Part shown: positions 8,143 through 15,475 of the stretch, one piece after another
Position numbering within the stretch: the stretch's first letter is position 1
How the letters are laid out: each line of letters opens with the position of its first letter
NCBI GenBank assembly: GCA_004556545.1
Contig: SFGO01000010.1
Location: forward strand, 7,261 to 71,260
Reading direction: 5' to 3'
DNA from: Clostridiales bacterium
GTDB lineage: Bacteria > Bacillota > Clostridia > Christensenellales > Aristaeellaceae
DNA length: 64,000 nt
Notes under the pieces: generated by a model
The model's input: only the letters and a program-made list of their open reading frames with translations
Database searches by the model: none
Told to the model about the DNA's origin: nothing
Translations under genes and position numbers: made by a program

Positions 8143-8172
8143 ACCGCCAAGCCGACCGGCAAGGCGGTTTTT
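8143..8172 (+). terminator. Intrinsic terminator after the immunity candidate
   Basis: ACCGCC (8143-8148) pairs with GGCGGT (8163-8168), with an inner GCC/GGC stem between symmetric AA bulges, followed by TTTT. It closes the AT-rich toxin/immunity segment inside the late operon. A 12-bp perfect palindrome, CTCAAATTTGAG, lies just after it at 8178-8189. Confidence 0.65.
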
Positions 8173-8208
8173 GTATACTCAAATTTGAGAAAAGAGGAGA
8201 CGATCCAC

Positions 8209-8661
8209 ATGACAAGCAAGAACAGCACGGCCCTTTCCCTGCCCAAAAGCCGGACAGTGCGGGGGTATGAAATTCGAAAGATGCCCATCGGGGCGTTTCT
8301 GGAGGCCTGCGGGGTGCTGGAGGAGCTGCCCCAGACGGCGCTTCGGCTGCTGTTTCCCGGAAAGCAGGAGGGGGACATCCTGACGGAGCTGGCCGGGCTG
8401 ACCCGGGAAAAGCTGCAGGCGCTGTTCCTGCGGGCGGCGGCGGTGCTGCCGGGGGAAATGGTGCGGCTGTTTGCCAAGCTGAGCGGCATTGAGGAAAAGG
8501 CGCTGCTGGAGGATCCGCGCATCGGTCTGGACGGCCTGGGTGAAATGGCTGAGGCGTGGATGGAGGTCAACGGAATCGAAAATTTTATCAGGACCATGGG
8601 AGCGCTGGGAGCAAAGGCGCGGGCTCTCATGGGCGGAGCGAACACTGGTTCCAAGGGCTGA
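8209..8661 (+). CDS. Tail assembly chaperone (G-like)
   Basis: The 150-residue protein starts MTSKNSTALSLPKSRTVRGYEIRKMPIG and continues as a helical protein ending NFIRTMGALGAKARALMGG. ATG 8209 is preferred because an AGAGGAG site precedes it. Position directly before the tape-measure gene and the overlapping second frame match the gpG/gpGT arrangement of siphoviruses, where the chaperones keep the tape-measure protein soluble and recruit tail tube subunits. Confidence 0.8.
   Translation: MTSKNSTALSLPKSRTVRGYEIRKMPIGAFLEACGVLEELPQTALRLLFPGKQEGDILTELAGLTREKLQALFLRAAAVLPGEMVRLFAKLSGIEEKALLEDPRIGLDGLGEMAEAWMEVNGIENFIRTMGALGAKARALMGGANTGSKG
8580..8586 (+). other. Programmed -1 frameshift slippery site
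   Basis: In the chaperone frame the sequence reads A AAT TTT, a perfect X XXY YYZ heptamer. A -1 slip places the ribosome in the frame that stays open to 8837. The site lies 75 bases before the zero-frame stop. Confidence 0.75.
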
Positions 8662-8837
8662 TCGCCGCGGCGCTGAGCATCGGCATCAGCAAACGGGAGC
8701 TGCTGCGCGATTATTACATGGACGAGATCGGGCCGATCTTTGAGGAATGGAACCGTCTGCATGACCCGAACCGGGAAGAGACGGAAGAGGTGGATGCGGC
8801 GGAGTTTCTAGGGGGCGAAGGAGAATGGCTGGATTGA
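8580..8837 (+). CDS. Frameshifted extension of the tail assembly chaperone (GT-like)
   Basis: This -1 frame reads through the zero-frame stop at 8661 and encodes about 85 residues, including LIAAALSIGISKRELLRDYYMDEIGPIFEEWN and an acidic end. It has no own ribosome binding site, so it is most likely made only as a fusion: residues from ATG 8209 up to the slippery heptamer, then this extension. In lambda-like phages the T domain binds tail tube protein while G binds the tape measure; the same division is inferred here. Confidence 0.72.
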   Translation, partial: KFYQDHGSAGSKGAGSHGRSEHWFQGLIAAALSIGISKRELLRDYYMDEIGPIFEEWNRLHDPNREETEEVDAAEFLGGEGEWLD

Positions 8838-8858
8838 TGGAAGAAGGGAGGGAAAACG

Positions 8859-10724
8859 ATGACGATTGATGAATTGACGGTCAAAATCACCGTGGCGGCC
8901 GATGAAGCGGAAGCGGCGCTGGAAAGGCTGATGGAGAAGCTACAGACGTTTCAGGAAAAAACGGGAATGGCGCTGACGCTGGATACGAGAAAATGGAGCG
9001 GTTCGCTGACAGAAGGGGCGGAGGCGCTGGAAAAAGCGGGCGAAAGCGCGGAGGGGTTGGCGGAACGGCTGCGCCAGACGGCTGAGGCGGCGGGCGCACA
9101 CGGAGAAGCGTTTGCAGAGCTGGGGGCCGAGGCGGAAAACCTTCGGGGAAAATGGGAACGAAACGAGAAAAGCGTTCAAAGCATGGCAAGGCAGCTGACG
9201 GAGCTGGGCCGTCAGCGGGACGCACTGACGCAGCTGAAAAGCCTGTCCGCCCAACTGAAAAACTGCGAAAAGGGCGGGGACGGCTATCGAAAAACGATGG
9301 CGCAGCTTCCGTCTGCGATCAAACGGGCGGGAATCTCTACCGAAAGCCTTGGCAAGGAAATGGAAGGGCTGGATGAGGCGATTGCCTCTGCGGAAAAAAG
9401 CATGGGCAGCGCGGCTGCCGGAATCGCCGGAAAGCTGGGAGGAATCATCCGGTGGGCGGAGCAGGCGAGGCAAAGCCTGATCATCAGCGGAAGCGTGGAG
9501 GTGGATACCAGTCCGTCTATTCAGGCCTTAAACGGGCTGATCGCCGCCGCACAGACGGCTTTGGCGCTGCTGAATGCGCTGGGGCTGGGCGGAGGTACGG
9601 GAAAAAGCGTCAGCCGCAGCGGGGGAGGCGGCGGGGGCGGAAAGAACCGCGCGGAGGAAGCGGAGAAGAAGGCCGAGGAAGCGCGGAAGAAGGCCCTGCA
9701 GGAGGATTACGACCGCATCGAGCACCGGCGGCACCTGAACGAGATCAGTCTGGAGGAAGAGCTGGCCGGGCTGGAAGAAATTCGCCGGAAGCACCGGATG
9801 AACGCCGAAGAGATCATGAGCTGGGAAGAAAAGGTATATGATCTCAAGCAGGAGATCCGGGAACGGGACGCGGACAGCATCGACCAGCTGGCGGACGGGG
9901 TGGTCTCCGCGCTGGAAAAGCGCTACGAGGCCATGCGGGATGCGGAAATCGAACGGCTGGACAAGAGCCGGGAAGCCTGGGAGCAGTGGCGGGACGACAG
10001 CGTTCAGGCCATCGAAGACCAGATCGCCGCGCTGGAAAGGCTGTCCGACAGCGAGGACGAAGAGAAAAAGAGCGCCGAGGAGCTGCGGAAGATCGAAAAG
10101 CTGCGCCGGGAGGCGGAGTATGAGCAGGACGAGTACAACCGGCAGAAGCTTCAGCAGCAGCTGGACGAGGCCATCTCCAGCCGGGAGGAACGGCTGCGGA
10201 AGCTGGAGCTGAAGCAGCAGAAGGAAGCCTTGCAGGAGGAGATCGAGAAGATCCGGGATCAGGCTTCGGAGAAGATCAAGGAGCTGGACGGGGAGCAGGA
10301 TGTCATCGAAAAGGCCTACGAGGAACGGCTCAAGGCGGCCAGCCTGCAGGCCGAGGCCGAAAAGCTGCTGATGACCAAAAGCCAGGACGAGCTCATGAGC
10401 CTATTGTACGAGTACGTGCCCGAATACGACGCGCTGGGCAAGAGCATGGGCGAAAAGCTGCTGGAGGGCTTCCAGAGCAAGGCGGGGAGCATTGCGGACT
10501 GGTTCCGCAGCTTCAACGACCAGCTGGCCCGGATGCAGGAAAATCTGGCGGGCAGCATGAACGCCGCGACCGACCGCTTCTATCAGGAACGGCAGGCGCA
10601 GGGGCAGAGCGCCGGGGCCACTGTGAACCAGACGGTGAACTTCTACGAGCCGGTGGAAAGCCCCGGTCAGGTGGCCCGGCGGATGGAGGATGTGAACGAC
10701 CAGCTGGGGATGATGATGGCGTGA
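8859..10724 (+). CDS. Phage tail tape measure protein
   Basis: The 621-residue protein is overwhelmingly helical. It starts MTIDELTVKITVAADEAEAALERL, the common tape-measure opening, has a short hydrophobic stretch near residues 215-245 (LIAAAQTALALLNALGLGG), a glycine-rich linker (about 250-262), and then a long Glu/Lys/Arg-rich coiled coil to about 520. The protein sets tail length and helps pass DNA through the host envelope. It is short, so the tail should be short for a siphovirus. An independent small cassette, not the usual Dit gene, follows immediately. Confidence 0.88.
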   Translation: MTIDELTVKITVAADEAEAALERLMEKLQTFQEKTGMALTLDTRKWSGSLTEGAEALEKAGESAEGLAERLRQTAEAAGAHGEAFAELGAEAENLRGKWERNEKSVQSMARQLTELGRQRDALTQLKSLSAQLKNCEKGGDGYRKTMAQLPSAIKRAGISTESLGKEMEGLDEAIASAEKSMGSAAAGIAGKLGGIIRWAEQARQSLIISGSVEVDTSPSIQALNGLIAAAQTALALLNALGLGGGTGKSVSRSGGGGGGGKNRAEEAEKKAEEARKKALQEDYDRIEHRRHLNEISLEEELAGLEEIRRKHRMNAEEIMSWEEKVYDLKQEIRERDADSIDQLADGVVSALEKRYEAMRDAEIERLDKSREAWEQWRDDSVQAIEDQIAALERLSDSEDEEKKSAEELRKIEKLRREAEYEQDEYNRQKLQQQLDEAISSREERLRKLELKQQKEALQEEIEKIRDQASEKIKELDGEQDVIEKAYEERLKAASLQAEAEKLLMTKSQDELMSLLYEYVPEYDALGKSMGEKLLEGFQSKAGSIADWFRSFNDQLARMQENLAGSMNAATDRFYQERQAQGQSAGATVNQTVNFYEPVESPGQVARRMEDVNDQLGMMMA

Positions 10725-10731
10725 AAAAACG

Positions 10732-10760
10732 TTGCGGCTGGAAGATGGTTATGATAAGAT
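10732..10760 (+). promoter_or_regulatory. Promoter of the small toxin-like mRNA
   Basis: TTGCGG (10732-10737) and TAAGAT (10755-10760) are 17 bp apart, starting right behind the tape-measure stop. It would give an independent transcript for the 38-codon ORF. Confidence 0.5.
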
Positions 10761-10765
10761 AAAAA

Positions 10766-10783
10766 GGCACGGGAAACCGTGCC
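10766..10783 (+). promoter_or_regulatory. 5' GAAA-tetraloop hairpin of the small toxin-like mRNA
   Basis: GGCACGG (10766-10772) pairs perfectly with CCGTGCC (10777-10783) around GAAA. It would lie at the very 5' end of the transcript, as in many stable type I toxin mRNAs. Confidence 0.6.
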
Positions 10784-10833
10784 GCGGCGGAGGGCAACAC
10801 CGAGATCCTGAATAAGGAAGGAGGTGAGGCCTG

Positions 10834-10950
10834 ATGCGAACGATGCTTTTTGAGATACTGAGTGCTGCCGTTGCCGCCGCCTGTGCGACGCTGATCGGCT
10901 GGATCTTGGCAAAAAGAAACGATCACGATGAGCAAGATCGTGATCGTTAA
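10834..10950 (+). CDS. 38-residue single-membrane-segment peptide, candidate type I toxin
   Basis: The ORF starts ATG 10834 behind a strong AAGGAGGTG site and encodes MRTMLFEILSAAVAAACATL followed by IGWILAKRNDHDEQDRDR. Residues about 5-25 form one membrane helix; the tail is charged. Size and design match hydrophobic type I toxins and 'holin-like toxins' of Bacillota. The 3' end of the ORF holds a perfect 12-bp inverted repeat (10918-10929 / 10937-10948) that also serves as the terminator of an opposing RNA. Membrane-damaging function is inferred; a small holin-like role is the alternative. Confidence 0.65.
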   Translation: MRTMLFEILSAAVAAACATLIGWILAKRNDHDEQDRDR

Positions 10951-10985
10951 AACTGCAAAGGGTTAACTAGGCAAAGCCCTTCGCC
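10911..10985 (-). ncRNA. Candidate antisense antitoxin RNA, about 75 nt
   Basis: A minus-strand promoter (10992-11020) would start an RNA near 10985. It would run into the 3' end of the small toxin-like ORF and stop at the 12-bp stem 10948-10918, which on this strand is followed by a TCTTTTT tract (10917-10911). The predicted RNA overlaps the last 40 bases of the ORF and its 3' UTR, the arrangement of txpA/ratA-type systems. Confidence 0.6.
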
Positions 10986-10991
10986 GCGTTA

Positions 10992-11020
10992 AGCATACCA
11001 CAATCAAAGACCAATGTCAA
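10992..11020 (-). promoter_or_regulatory. Strong minus-strand promoter for the antisense RNA
   Basis: Read on the minus strand, TTGACA (11020-11015) and TATGCT (10997-10992) are separated by exactly 17 bp. No minus-strand gene exists here, so a short untranslated RNA is the natural product. Confidence 0.7.
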
Positions 11021-11023
11021 ATG

Positions 11024-11055
11024 AAAGCGCCAGGCAATATGCTGCGGCGCTTTTT
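11024..11055 (+). terminator. Terminator closing the toxin-like cassette
   Basis: AAAGCGCC (11024-11031) pairs with GGCGCTTT (11046-11053), followed by further T residues. It ends the plus transcript from 10760 and separates the cassette from the Dit gene. Confidence 0.65.
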
Positions 11056-11079
11056 GCGTGAAAAAGGGAGTGACTACCC

Positions 11080-11952
11080 ATTCAAAAACTGATTTACGAG
11101 AATCTGCACGGCGAGACGGCCGTGTTTTTTCATGCGCCGTGGGTGCTGTGCCGGGTGCGGGGCGTGGGCATGAGCAGCCTTCGGGTGACGGCGGCGGAAG
11201 GAGCGTATCAGCAGGGGGAGAGCATCACGGGCCTGCGGCGGGAGGGCCGGACGGTGAAGGCGACGCTGCACCTGATGGCCAGCTCCCGGCAGGAGATGTA
11301 CCGGCTGCGGTCGGAGCTGCTGGGGATCCTGAGCCCGGAGCGGGCCTTTGACGGGACGAACCGGGCCCGGCTGATCTACGAGAACGACTTCGGCAGGCGG
11401 TGGACGTGGGCCGTGCCGGAAAGCGGGCTGGACTGGGGCGAGCGCAAGCAGAACGCTCAGCCGTCCCTCAGCCTGAACTTCCGCTGCGAAAGCCCCTACT
11501 GGTACGGCATGACCCGGCAGGAGGCGGTGTTCAAGGCCCGAAAGGCCGGGTTCACCCTGCCCATGAAGACGCCGCTGAGCCTGGGCAGCAAGGTGTTCGT
11601 GTGCCGGGTGAGCAACGGCGGCAACGCCGGGGCTTCGGCGGAAATTCAGATCAGCGGGGCAGGCGAAAGCCCGGCGCTGCTGAACGAATCCACCGGGAAG
11701 ATCCTGCGGCTGGTGCAGCCGCTTCCGCCGGGAGATACGCTTCGGGTGGATACGGATCCGGCCCGGCTGCAGGCGCGCATCCTGCACGCGGACGGCAGCG
11801 AGGAGAACGGCTTCGGCTTGCTGAGCCCGGAAAGCGCGGTGGCGGGCTTCGGACTGCAGGCCGGGGAAAACCGGCTGCGGTACATCCCCGACGGCGACGG
11901 GAGCCGAAGCGTGATCCGGGTACGGTGGTACGACTGCTGGGAGGGGGTGTGA
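11080..11952 (+). CDS. Distal tail protein (Dit-like)
   Basis: This is the hub joining tail tube and baseplate. The frame opens after a stop at 11071; translating from the ATT at 11080 gives IQKLIYENLHGETAVFF, which matches the usual Dit N-terminus (MQKLIYEN-type). GGGAG lies 9 bases upstream of it. The next start-like codons (CTG 11089, GTG 11122) would remove the conserved start. So initiation at ATT, a rare but known start codon, is proposed. The rest (FDGTNRARLIYENDFGRRWTW, LNFRCESPYWYG, IRVRWYDCWEGV) is typical of siphovirus tail proteins. 290 residues. Confidence 0.78.
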   Translation: MQKLIYENLHGETAVFFHAPWVLCRVRGVGMSSLRVTAAEGAYQQGESITGLRREGRTVKATLHLMASSRQEMYRLRSELLGILSPERAFDGTNRARLIYENDFGRRWTWAVPESGLDWGERKQNAQPSLSLNFRCESPYWYGMTRQEAVFKARKAGFTLPMKTPLSLGSKVFVCRVSNGGNAGASAEIQISGAGESPALLNESTGKILRLVQPLPPGDTLRVDTDPARLQARILHADGSEENGFGLLSPESAVAGFGLQAGENRLRYIPDGDGSRSVIRVRWYDCWEGV

Positions 11953-11955
11953 GCC

Positions 11956-13038
11956 ATGCATTCCCTGATGATGATGGGGCCGGATCTGCGGCTGCGGGGC
12001 GAGCTGCCTCAATATGGGAGCCTGCGGTTCAAGCGGTGCTTCTGGGAGGTGGGCAGCTTTCAGCTGACGGTGAAGCGGGGCATGCCCGGCTGGGAGAAGC
12101 TGGCGCGGGAGACGATCCTGTACTTTCCGGAAAGGCCGGAAACGGCGCTGCTGGCGGAAAAGATCACCGTGGACGAGGACAAGGCGACGGTCACGGGCGT
12201 GCCGCTGAAGGGCCTGTGCAAGCGGCGCATCTGTGTGCCGCCTGTCAGGCAGGAGGAAGACGATCCCTACGGGGGCTTCGGCTGGGATCGGTTCACCGGG
12301 GACGCGGAAAGCGCGTATCTGCACTATGCGGCGGCCAACCTGACCAGCCCGGAGGACGAAAAGCGGAGGATTCCCGGGCTGGTGCTGGCGGAGAATCTTC
12401 ACCGGGGCGCGGTGCTGCCCTGGCAGGCCCGGTTCGACAAGCTGACGGACGTATTCAGCGACATCGGCAGCGCTACGGGGCTGGGCTGGGACATCGTGCC
12501 CGACCTGCCGAACCGGGCGCTGCGGTTCGTCGTGCGGGAAGGGATCGACCGAACCACCGGCAGCGGACGGGCCGTGCTGTCCCGGGAAATGGGCAATGTG
12601 GACGGGGCGGGCTGGACGGAGGACGCCAGCGCGGAGGTGGGCACGGTGTACGCCGGAGGCAGCGGCGAGGACGAGAAGCGGCTGATCCTCAGCGTGGGCA
12701 ACACGGCGGCGGGGCTTGACCGCCGGGAGGGCTGGGCCAGCCTGAACGGGGTCAGCGACGCGGACATGCTGCGGCTGGGGGCGGAGCGGAAGCTGTCGCC
12801 CCGGAAGGACAGCGTGACGGCGGAGCTGATGGACAGCGGCCTGTGCCGGTACGGGCGGGATTACGATCTGGGGGACGTGGTGACGGTGATGGCCGACAAC
12901 CGCCGGATGGACGCCCGGCTGACGGCGGTGGAGGAGACCTACGAAAACGGAAAACGAACGCTGCGGGCCACCTTCGGGGAAGGGCCGGTCACGCTGACGG
13001 GGCTGCTGCGGAACCAGATGCGGGGAAGCATTGCGTGA
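11956..13038 (+). CDS. Siphovirus Gp37-like tail protein
   Basis: The 360-residue protein starts MHSLMMMGPDLRLRGELPQY three bases behind Dit. It resembles the ReqiPepy6 Gp37-like family, baseplate proteins of the Tal/hub type found after Dit: FKRCFWEVGSFQLTV near the N-terminus, WQARFDKLTDVFSDIGSATG in the middle, and GRDYDLGDVVTVMADNRRMDARLTAVEETYENG near the end. It likely forms the tip that precedes the fibre genes. Confidence 0.78.
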   Translation: MHSLMMMGPDLRLRGELPQYGSLRFKRCFWEVGSFQLTVKRGMPGWEKLARETILYFPERPETALLAEKITVDEDKATVTGVPLKGLCKRRICVPPVRQEEDDPYGGFGWDRFTGDAESAYLHYAAANLTSPEDEKRRIPGLVLAENLHRGAVLPWQARFDKLTDVFSDIGSATGLGWDIVPDLPNRALRFVVREGIDRTTGSGRAVLSREMGNVDGAGWTEDASAEVGTVYAGGSGEDEKRLILSVGNTAAGLDRREGWASLNGVSDADMLRLGAERKLSPRKDSVTAELMDSGLCRYGRDYDLGDVVTVMADNRRMDARLTAVEETYENGKRTLRATFGEGPVTLTGLLRNQMRGSIA

Positions 13039-13052
13039 GGAAAAAGGTTGTG

Positions 13053-13108
13053 AAAAAAGTGGAGGTGCAGGAGGCACTGCCTCCTGCCGGGGCGTGGGGC
13101 AGCGCCCC
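13053..13108 (+). repeat. Dispersed double-hairpin repeat, copy 1
   Basis: Positions 13053-13092 are identical over 40 nt to 36326-36365. The element has GCAGGAGGC / GCCTCCTGC with an ACT loop (13067-13087), then a second hairpin GGGGC / GCCCC with an AGC loop (13096-13108). It lies between two tail genes, upstream of a normal ribosome binding site, so it is transcribed but not translated. Confidence 0.85.
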
Positions 13109-13135
13109 GCAACAGGCCGAAGGAAAGGAAATAAG

Positions 13136-14008
13136 ATGGAATTTTACGGATATTTTGACAGCATCGAGGGAGACGAGCGGGAATACGACGCGGCGCAGTT
13201 CGCTCATCTGCTGCGGGCCGGGATGCAGAACGGCGTGACCAGCCATGCGGGAGGCGGGCTGAAGGTGACGGCCCCCGGAACCGGCATGACCACGCAGATC
13301 GGGGCGGGCGGCTGCCTGATCAACGGCTATCTGTTTGTGCTGGAGGACGATGGGGGCGGCGTGAAGAGCTTCACCCACGGAGCCGCCGGTTCCGCTGACC
13401 GGTGGGATCGGATCGTGGCCCGGCTGGACACGACGACCGACGCGCGGAAGATCACGCTGGAGGTGAAGGAAGGAACGCCGGGGGCGGATCCTGCGCCGCC
13501 GGAGCTGAGCCGAAGCGGAAACGTGTATGAGCTTTCGCTGGCCAAGGTGAAGATCCGGGCGGGCGCGGAAAGCATTGAAGCGGCGGACGTGGTGGACGAA
13601 CGGGGCGACGCTTCCGTCTGCGGCTATGCGGTGCCGGTATGGCTGAAAACGCTGACGGACTTTCAGCCCTCGGAGATGGAGGAACGGCTGGCGGAGCTGG
13701 AAGCGTCGGACGGCCAGAAGGCGGCCCCTGTGGCCTTTACCGCCGTGCTGACCGCCTCCGGCTGGACGGGAAGCGCCGCGCCCTACACCCAGACGGTGGT
13801 CGTGACCGGCCTGAAGGCCGGCGACGAGGTGATTGCCGATGTGGACATGAGCGCGGCCACGGCGGCGACCTATGACGGGCTGGCGGAAGGCTGGGCGCTG
13901 GTGGGGCAGATGGAGCCGGGGAACGGTCAGATCACGGCCAAATGCTTTGGGGAAAAGCCGGAAGTGGGCCTGACGGTTCGCCTGCTGGCGCTGCGGACCG
14001 AAGCGTGA
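13136..14008 (+). CDS. Phage baseplate / fibre protein
   Basis: The 290-residue protein starts MEFYGYFDSIEGDEREYDAA behind an AGGAAAGGAA site. The N-terminal half (FAHLLRAGMQNGVTSHAGGGLKVTAPG, IGAGGCLINGYLF) is common in gut-phage baseplate or upper-fibre proteins. The C-terminal half (FTAVLTASGWTGSAAPYTQTV, GDEVIADVDMSAATA) is a beta-rich module often found in receptor-binding proteins. The open frame extends upstream through the repeat, but no good start is present there. Confidence 0.7.
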   Translation: MEFYGYFDSIEGDEREYDAAQFAHLLRAGMQNGVTSHAGGGLKVTAPGTGMTTQIGAGGCLINGYLFVLEDDGGGVKSFTHGAAGSADRWDRIVARLDTTTDARKITLEVKEGTPGADPAPPELSRSGNVYELSLAKVKIRAGAESIEAADVVDERGDASVCGYAVPVWLKTLTDFQPSEMEERLAELEASDGQKAAPVAFTAVLTASGWTGSAAPYTQTVVVTGLKAGDEVIADVDMSAATAATYDGLAEGWALVGQMEPGNGQITAKCFGEKPEVGLTVRLLALRTEA

Positions 14009-14022
14009 AAGGAGCAAAAACG

Positions 14023-15462
14023 ATGGGAAATTGCTATCTGGTACGCCGGGGCGGCGCGGGAAAACGTCTGCCGGTGTTAAGCGCGGCCTATCCGGCGGAT
14101 GTAACGATGTGGGGCGAGGGCGGAAACGCCGTGTTCAAGGTGGAAATCGAGAAGGAAGGCAGACCTTCCGCCTATACCTACCAATGGTTTCGGAACGGAA
14201 CGCCGGTCAGCGGCGCGGCCGGAGCCGTCTGCACCTTCACCAATCTGACGAAGGCCGGAACGGACAGCGTCTACTGCGTGGTGACAAACGGGGCGGGAAG
14301 CGTGGTCAGCCGCATTGCCGCCCTGACGGTGAAAAGTCCCGTCATGACCTACACCTATACCGGCGAGCATGAAGAAATCGACGATGGGAACGGCAACTGG
14401 CGGCTTAAGCTGAAAAGCAGCGGACTTTTGACCATCACGGAATTCGGGAAGAACTGGGACGGCTGTCTGGATATTTTCGTGGTGGGAGGCGGCGGGTCGG
14501 GCGCAACCGGAACCGGCGCACAGGCTACCTATCCGAACGACGCAGGCGGCGGTGGAGGAGGCGGCGGCTACACCCTGACCGAGCATGCCGTGTATATGGT
14601 TCGGGGGAAAGCATACAAAGTCACGATTGGGAACGGCGGATCCGCCGCCGAAAAAACAGGCGGCAATGGCGGCAGCACCAGCTTCGACAATCTGGCCAAG
14701 GCCAGCGGCGGCAACGGCGGCACCAAGAGCGGAGGCAACGGCGGCTGCGGTGGGGGTGGCTCAGCATACACGAGTGCGTCGAGCAACCCGAGGCAGGGCA
14801 TCGGCGGCAACGGCGGCAGCGATGGCGGCAATGGAACCGCTGGTTCTAACGGTACTTTTGGCACGGATGGAGCCGGAGGAACCGGGCAGGGAACCACGAC
14901 CCGGGAGTTCGGGGAGAGCACCGGCGACCTGTACAGTGGCGGCGGAGCCGGAAGCGGCTACAACCGATTCGAGCTTTCCGGCAATGGCGGCGATGGCGGC
15001 GGCGGAGACAGCTCCTACAGCACTTGGACGGGAAATGCGGGAAATACACCTGCGGCCAAAACCGCCACAGACGGAGAGGCCAACACGGGCGGCGGCGGAG
15101 CTGGCGGGTTATGGACCAGTTTGCCCGCGTCCAACGGCGGATCGGGCATTGCGGTTGTCCGGAACACGCGAAGCAACCCCATCTCCATTACCCAGCAGCC
15201 CCAGGACGTGACGGCGGCGGAGAGCGCCAATGCGGTCTTCACAGTGACGACCACCGGCACAGGGCTGAGCTACCAATGGCAGTTTTTGCCGACCGGCAGC
15301 GGGACGGAGTGGAGCGACACGTCCGCCACGGGCGCAAAGACCCATCAACTGACCGTGCAGGCGCTTAGTTACCGCAATAACTATCAATACCGCTGCGTGA
15401 TGACCAACGGCGACGGCGTGAAAACCACCAGTCTGCCCGCCACGCTGACGGTGCAATCGTAA
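14023..15462 (+). CDS. Ig-like and glycine-rich phage tail-tip / adhesin protein
   Basis: The 479-residue protein has an Ig-like domain (about 20-100: FKVEIEKEGRPSAYTYQWF, VYCVVTNGAGSVVS), a glycine-rich central domain (about 140-385, with GGGGGGGGYTLTEHAVYMV and many GGNGG runs) and a second Ig-like domain at the end (ITQQPQDVTAAESANAVF, YQYRCVMTNGDGVKTT). Glycine-rich lattices of this kind display receptor-binding loops in some phage adhesins, and Ig domains bind surface carbohydrate weakly. The likely role is host attachment. ATG 14023 follows GGAG in AAAGGAGC. No reverse transcriptase or template repeat was seen nearby. Confidence 0.75.
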   Translation: MGNCYLVRRGGAGKRLPVLSAAYPADVTMWGEGGNAVFKVEIEKEGRPSAYTYQWFRNGTPVSGAAGAVCTFTNLTKAGTDSVYCVVTNGAGSVVSRIAALTVKSPVMTYTYTGEHEEIDDGNGNWRLKLKSSGLLTITEFGKNWDGCLDIFVVGGGGSGATGTGAQATYPNDAGGGGGGGGYTLTEHAVYMVRGKAYKVTIGNGGSAAEKTGGNGGSTSFDNLAKASGGNGGTKSGGNGGCGGGGSAYTSASSNPRQGIGGNGGSDGGNGTAGSNGTFGTDGAGGTGQGTTTREFGESTGDLYSGGGAGSGYNRFELSGNGGDGGGGDSSYSTWTGNAGNTPAAKTATDGEANTGGGGAGGLWTSLPASNGGSGIAVVRNTRSNPISITQQPQDVTAAESANAVFTVTTTGTGLSYQWQFLPTGSGTEWSDTSATGAKTHQLTVQALSYRNNYQYRCVMTNGDGVKTTSLPATLTVQS

Positions 15463-15475
15463 GGAGGACAACCAT

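Noticed and set aside
11074..13077. 667-codon minus-strand ORF across the Dit and Gp37-like genes
   Set aside because: Antisense shadow caused by high GC; Pro/His/Arg-rich product without recognisable motif.
13031..13135. Upstream extension of the 13136 gene through the hairpin repeat
   Set aside because: ATG 13136 has a strong ribosome binding site and the extension is only the dispersed repeat, also non-coding at 36326.
14023..15462. Diversity-generating retroelement target in the adhesin gene
   Set aside because: No reverse transcriptase, template repeat or accessory gene in the window.
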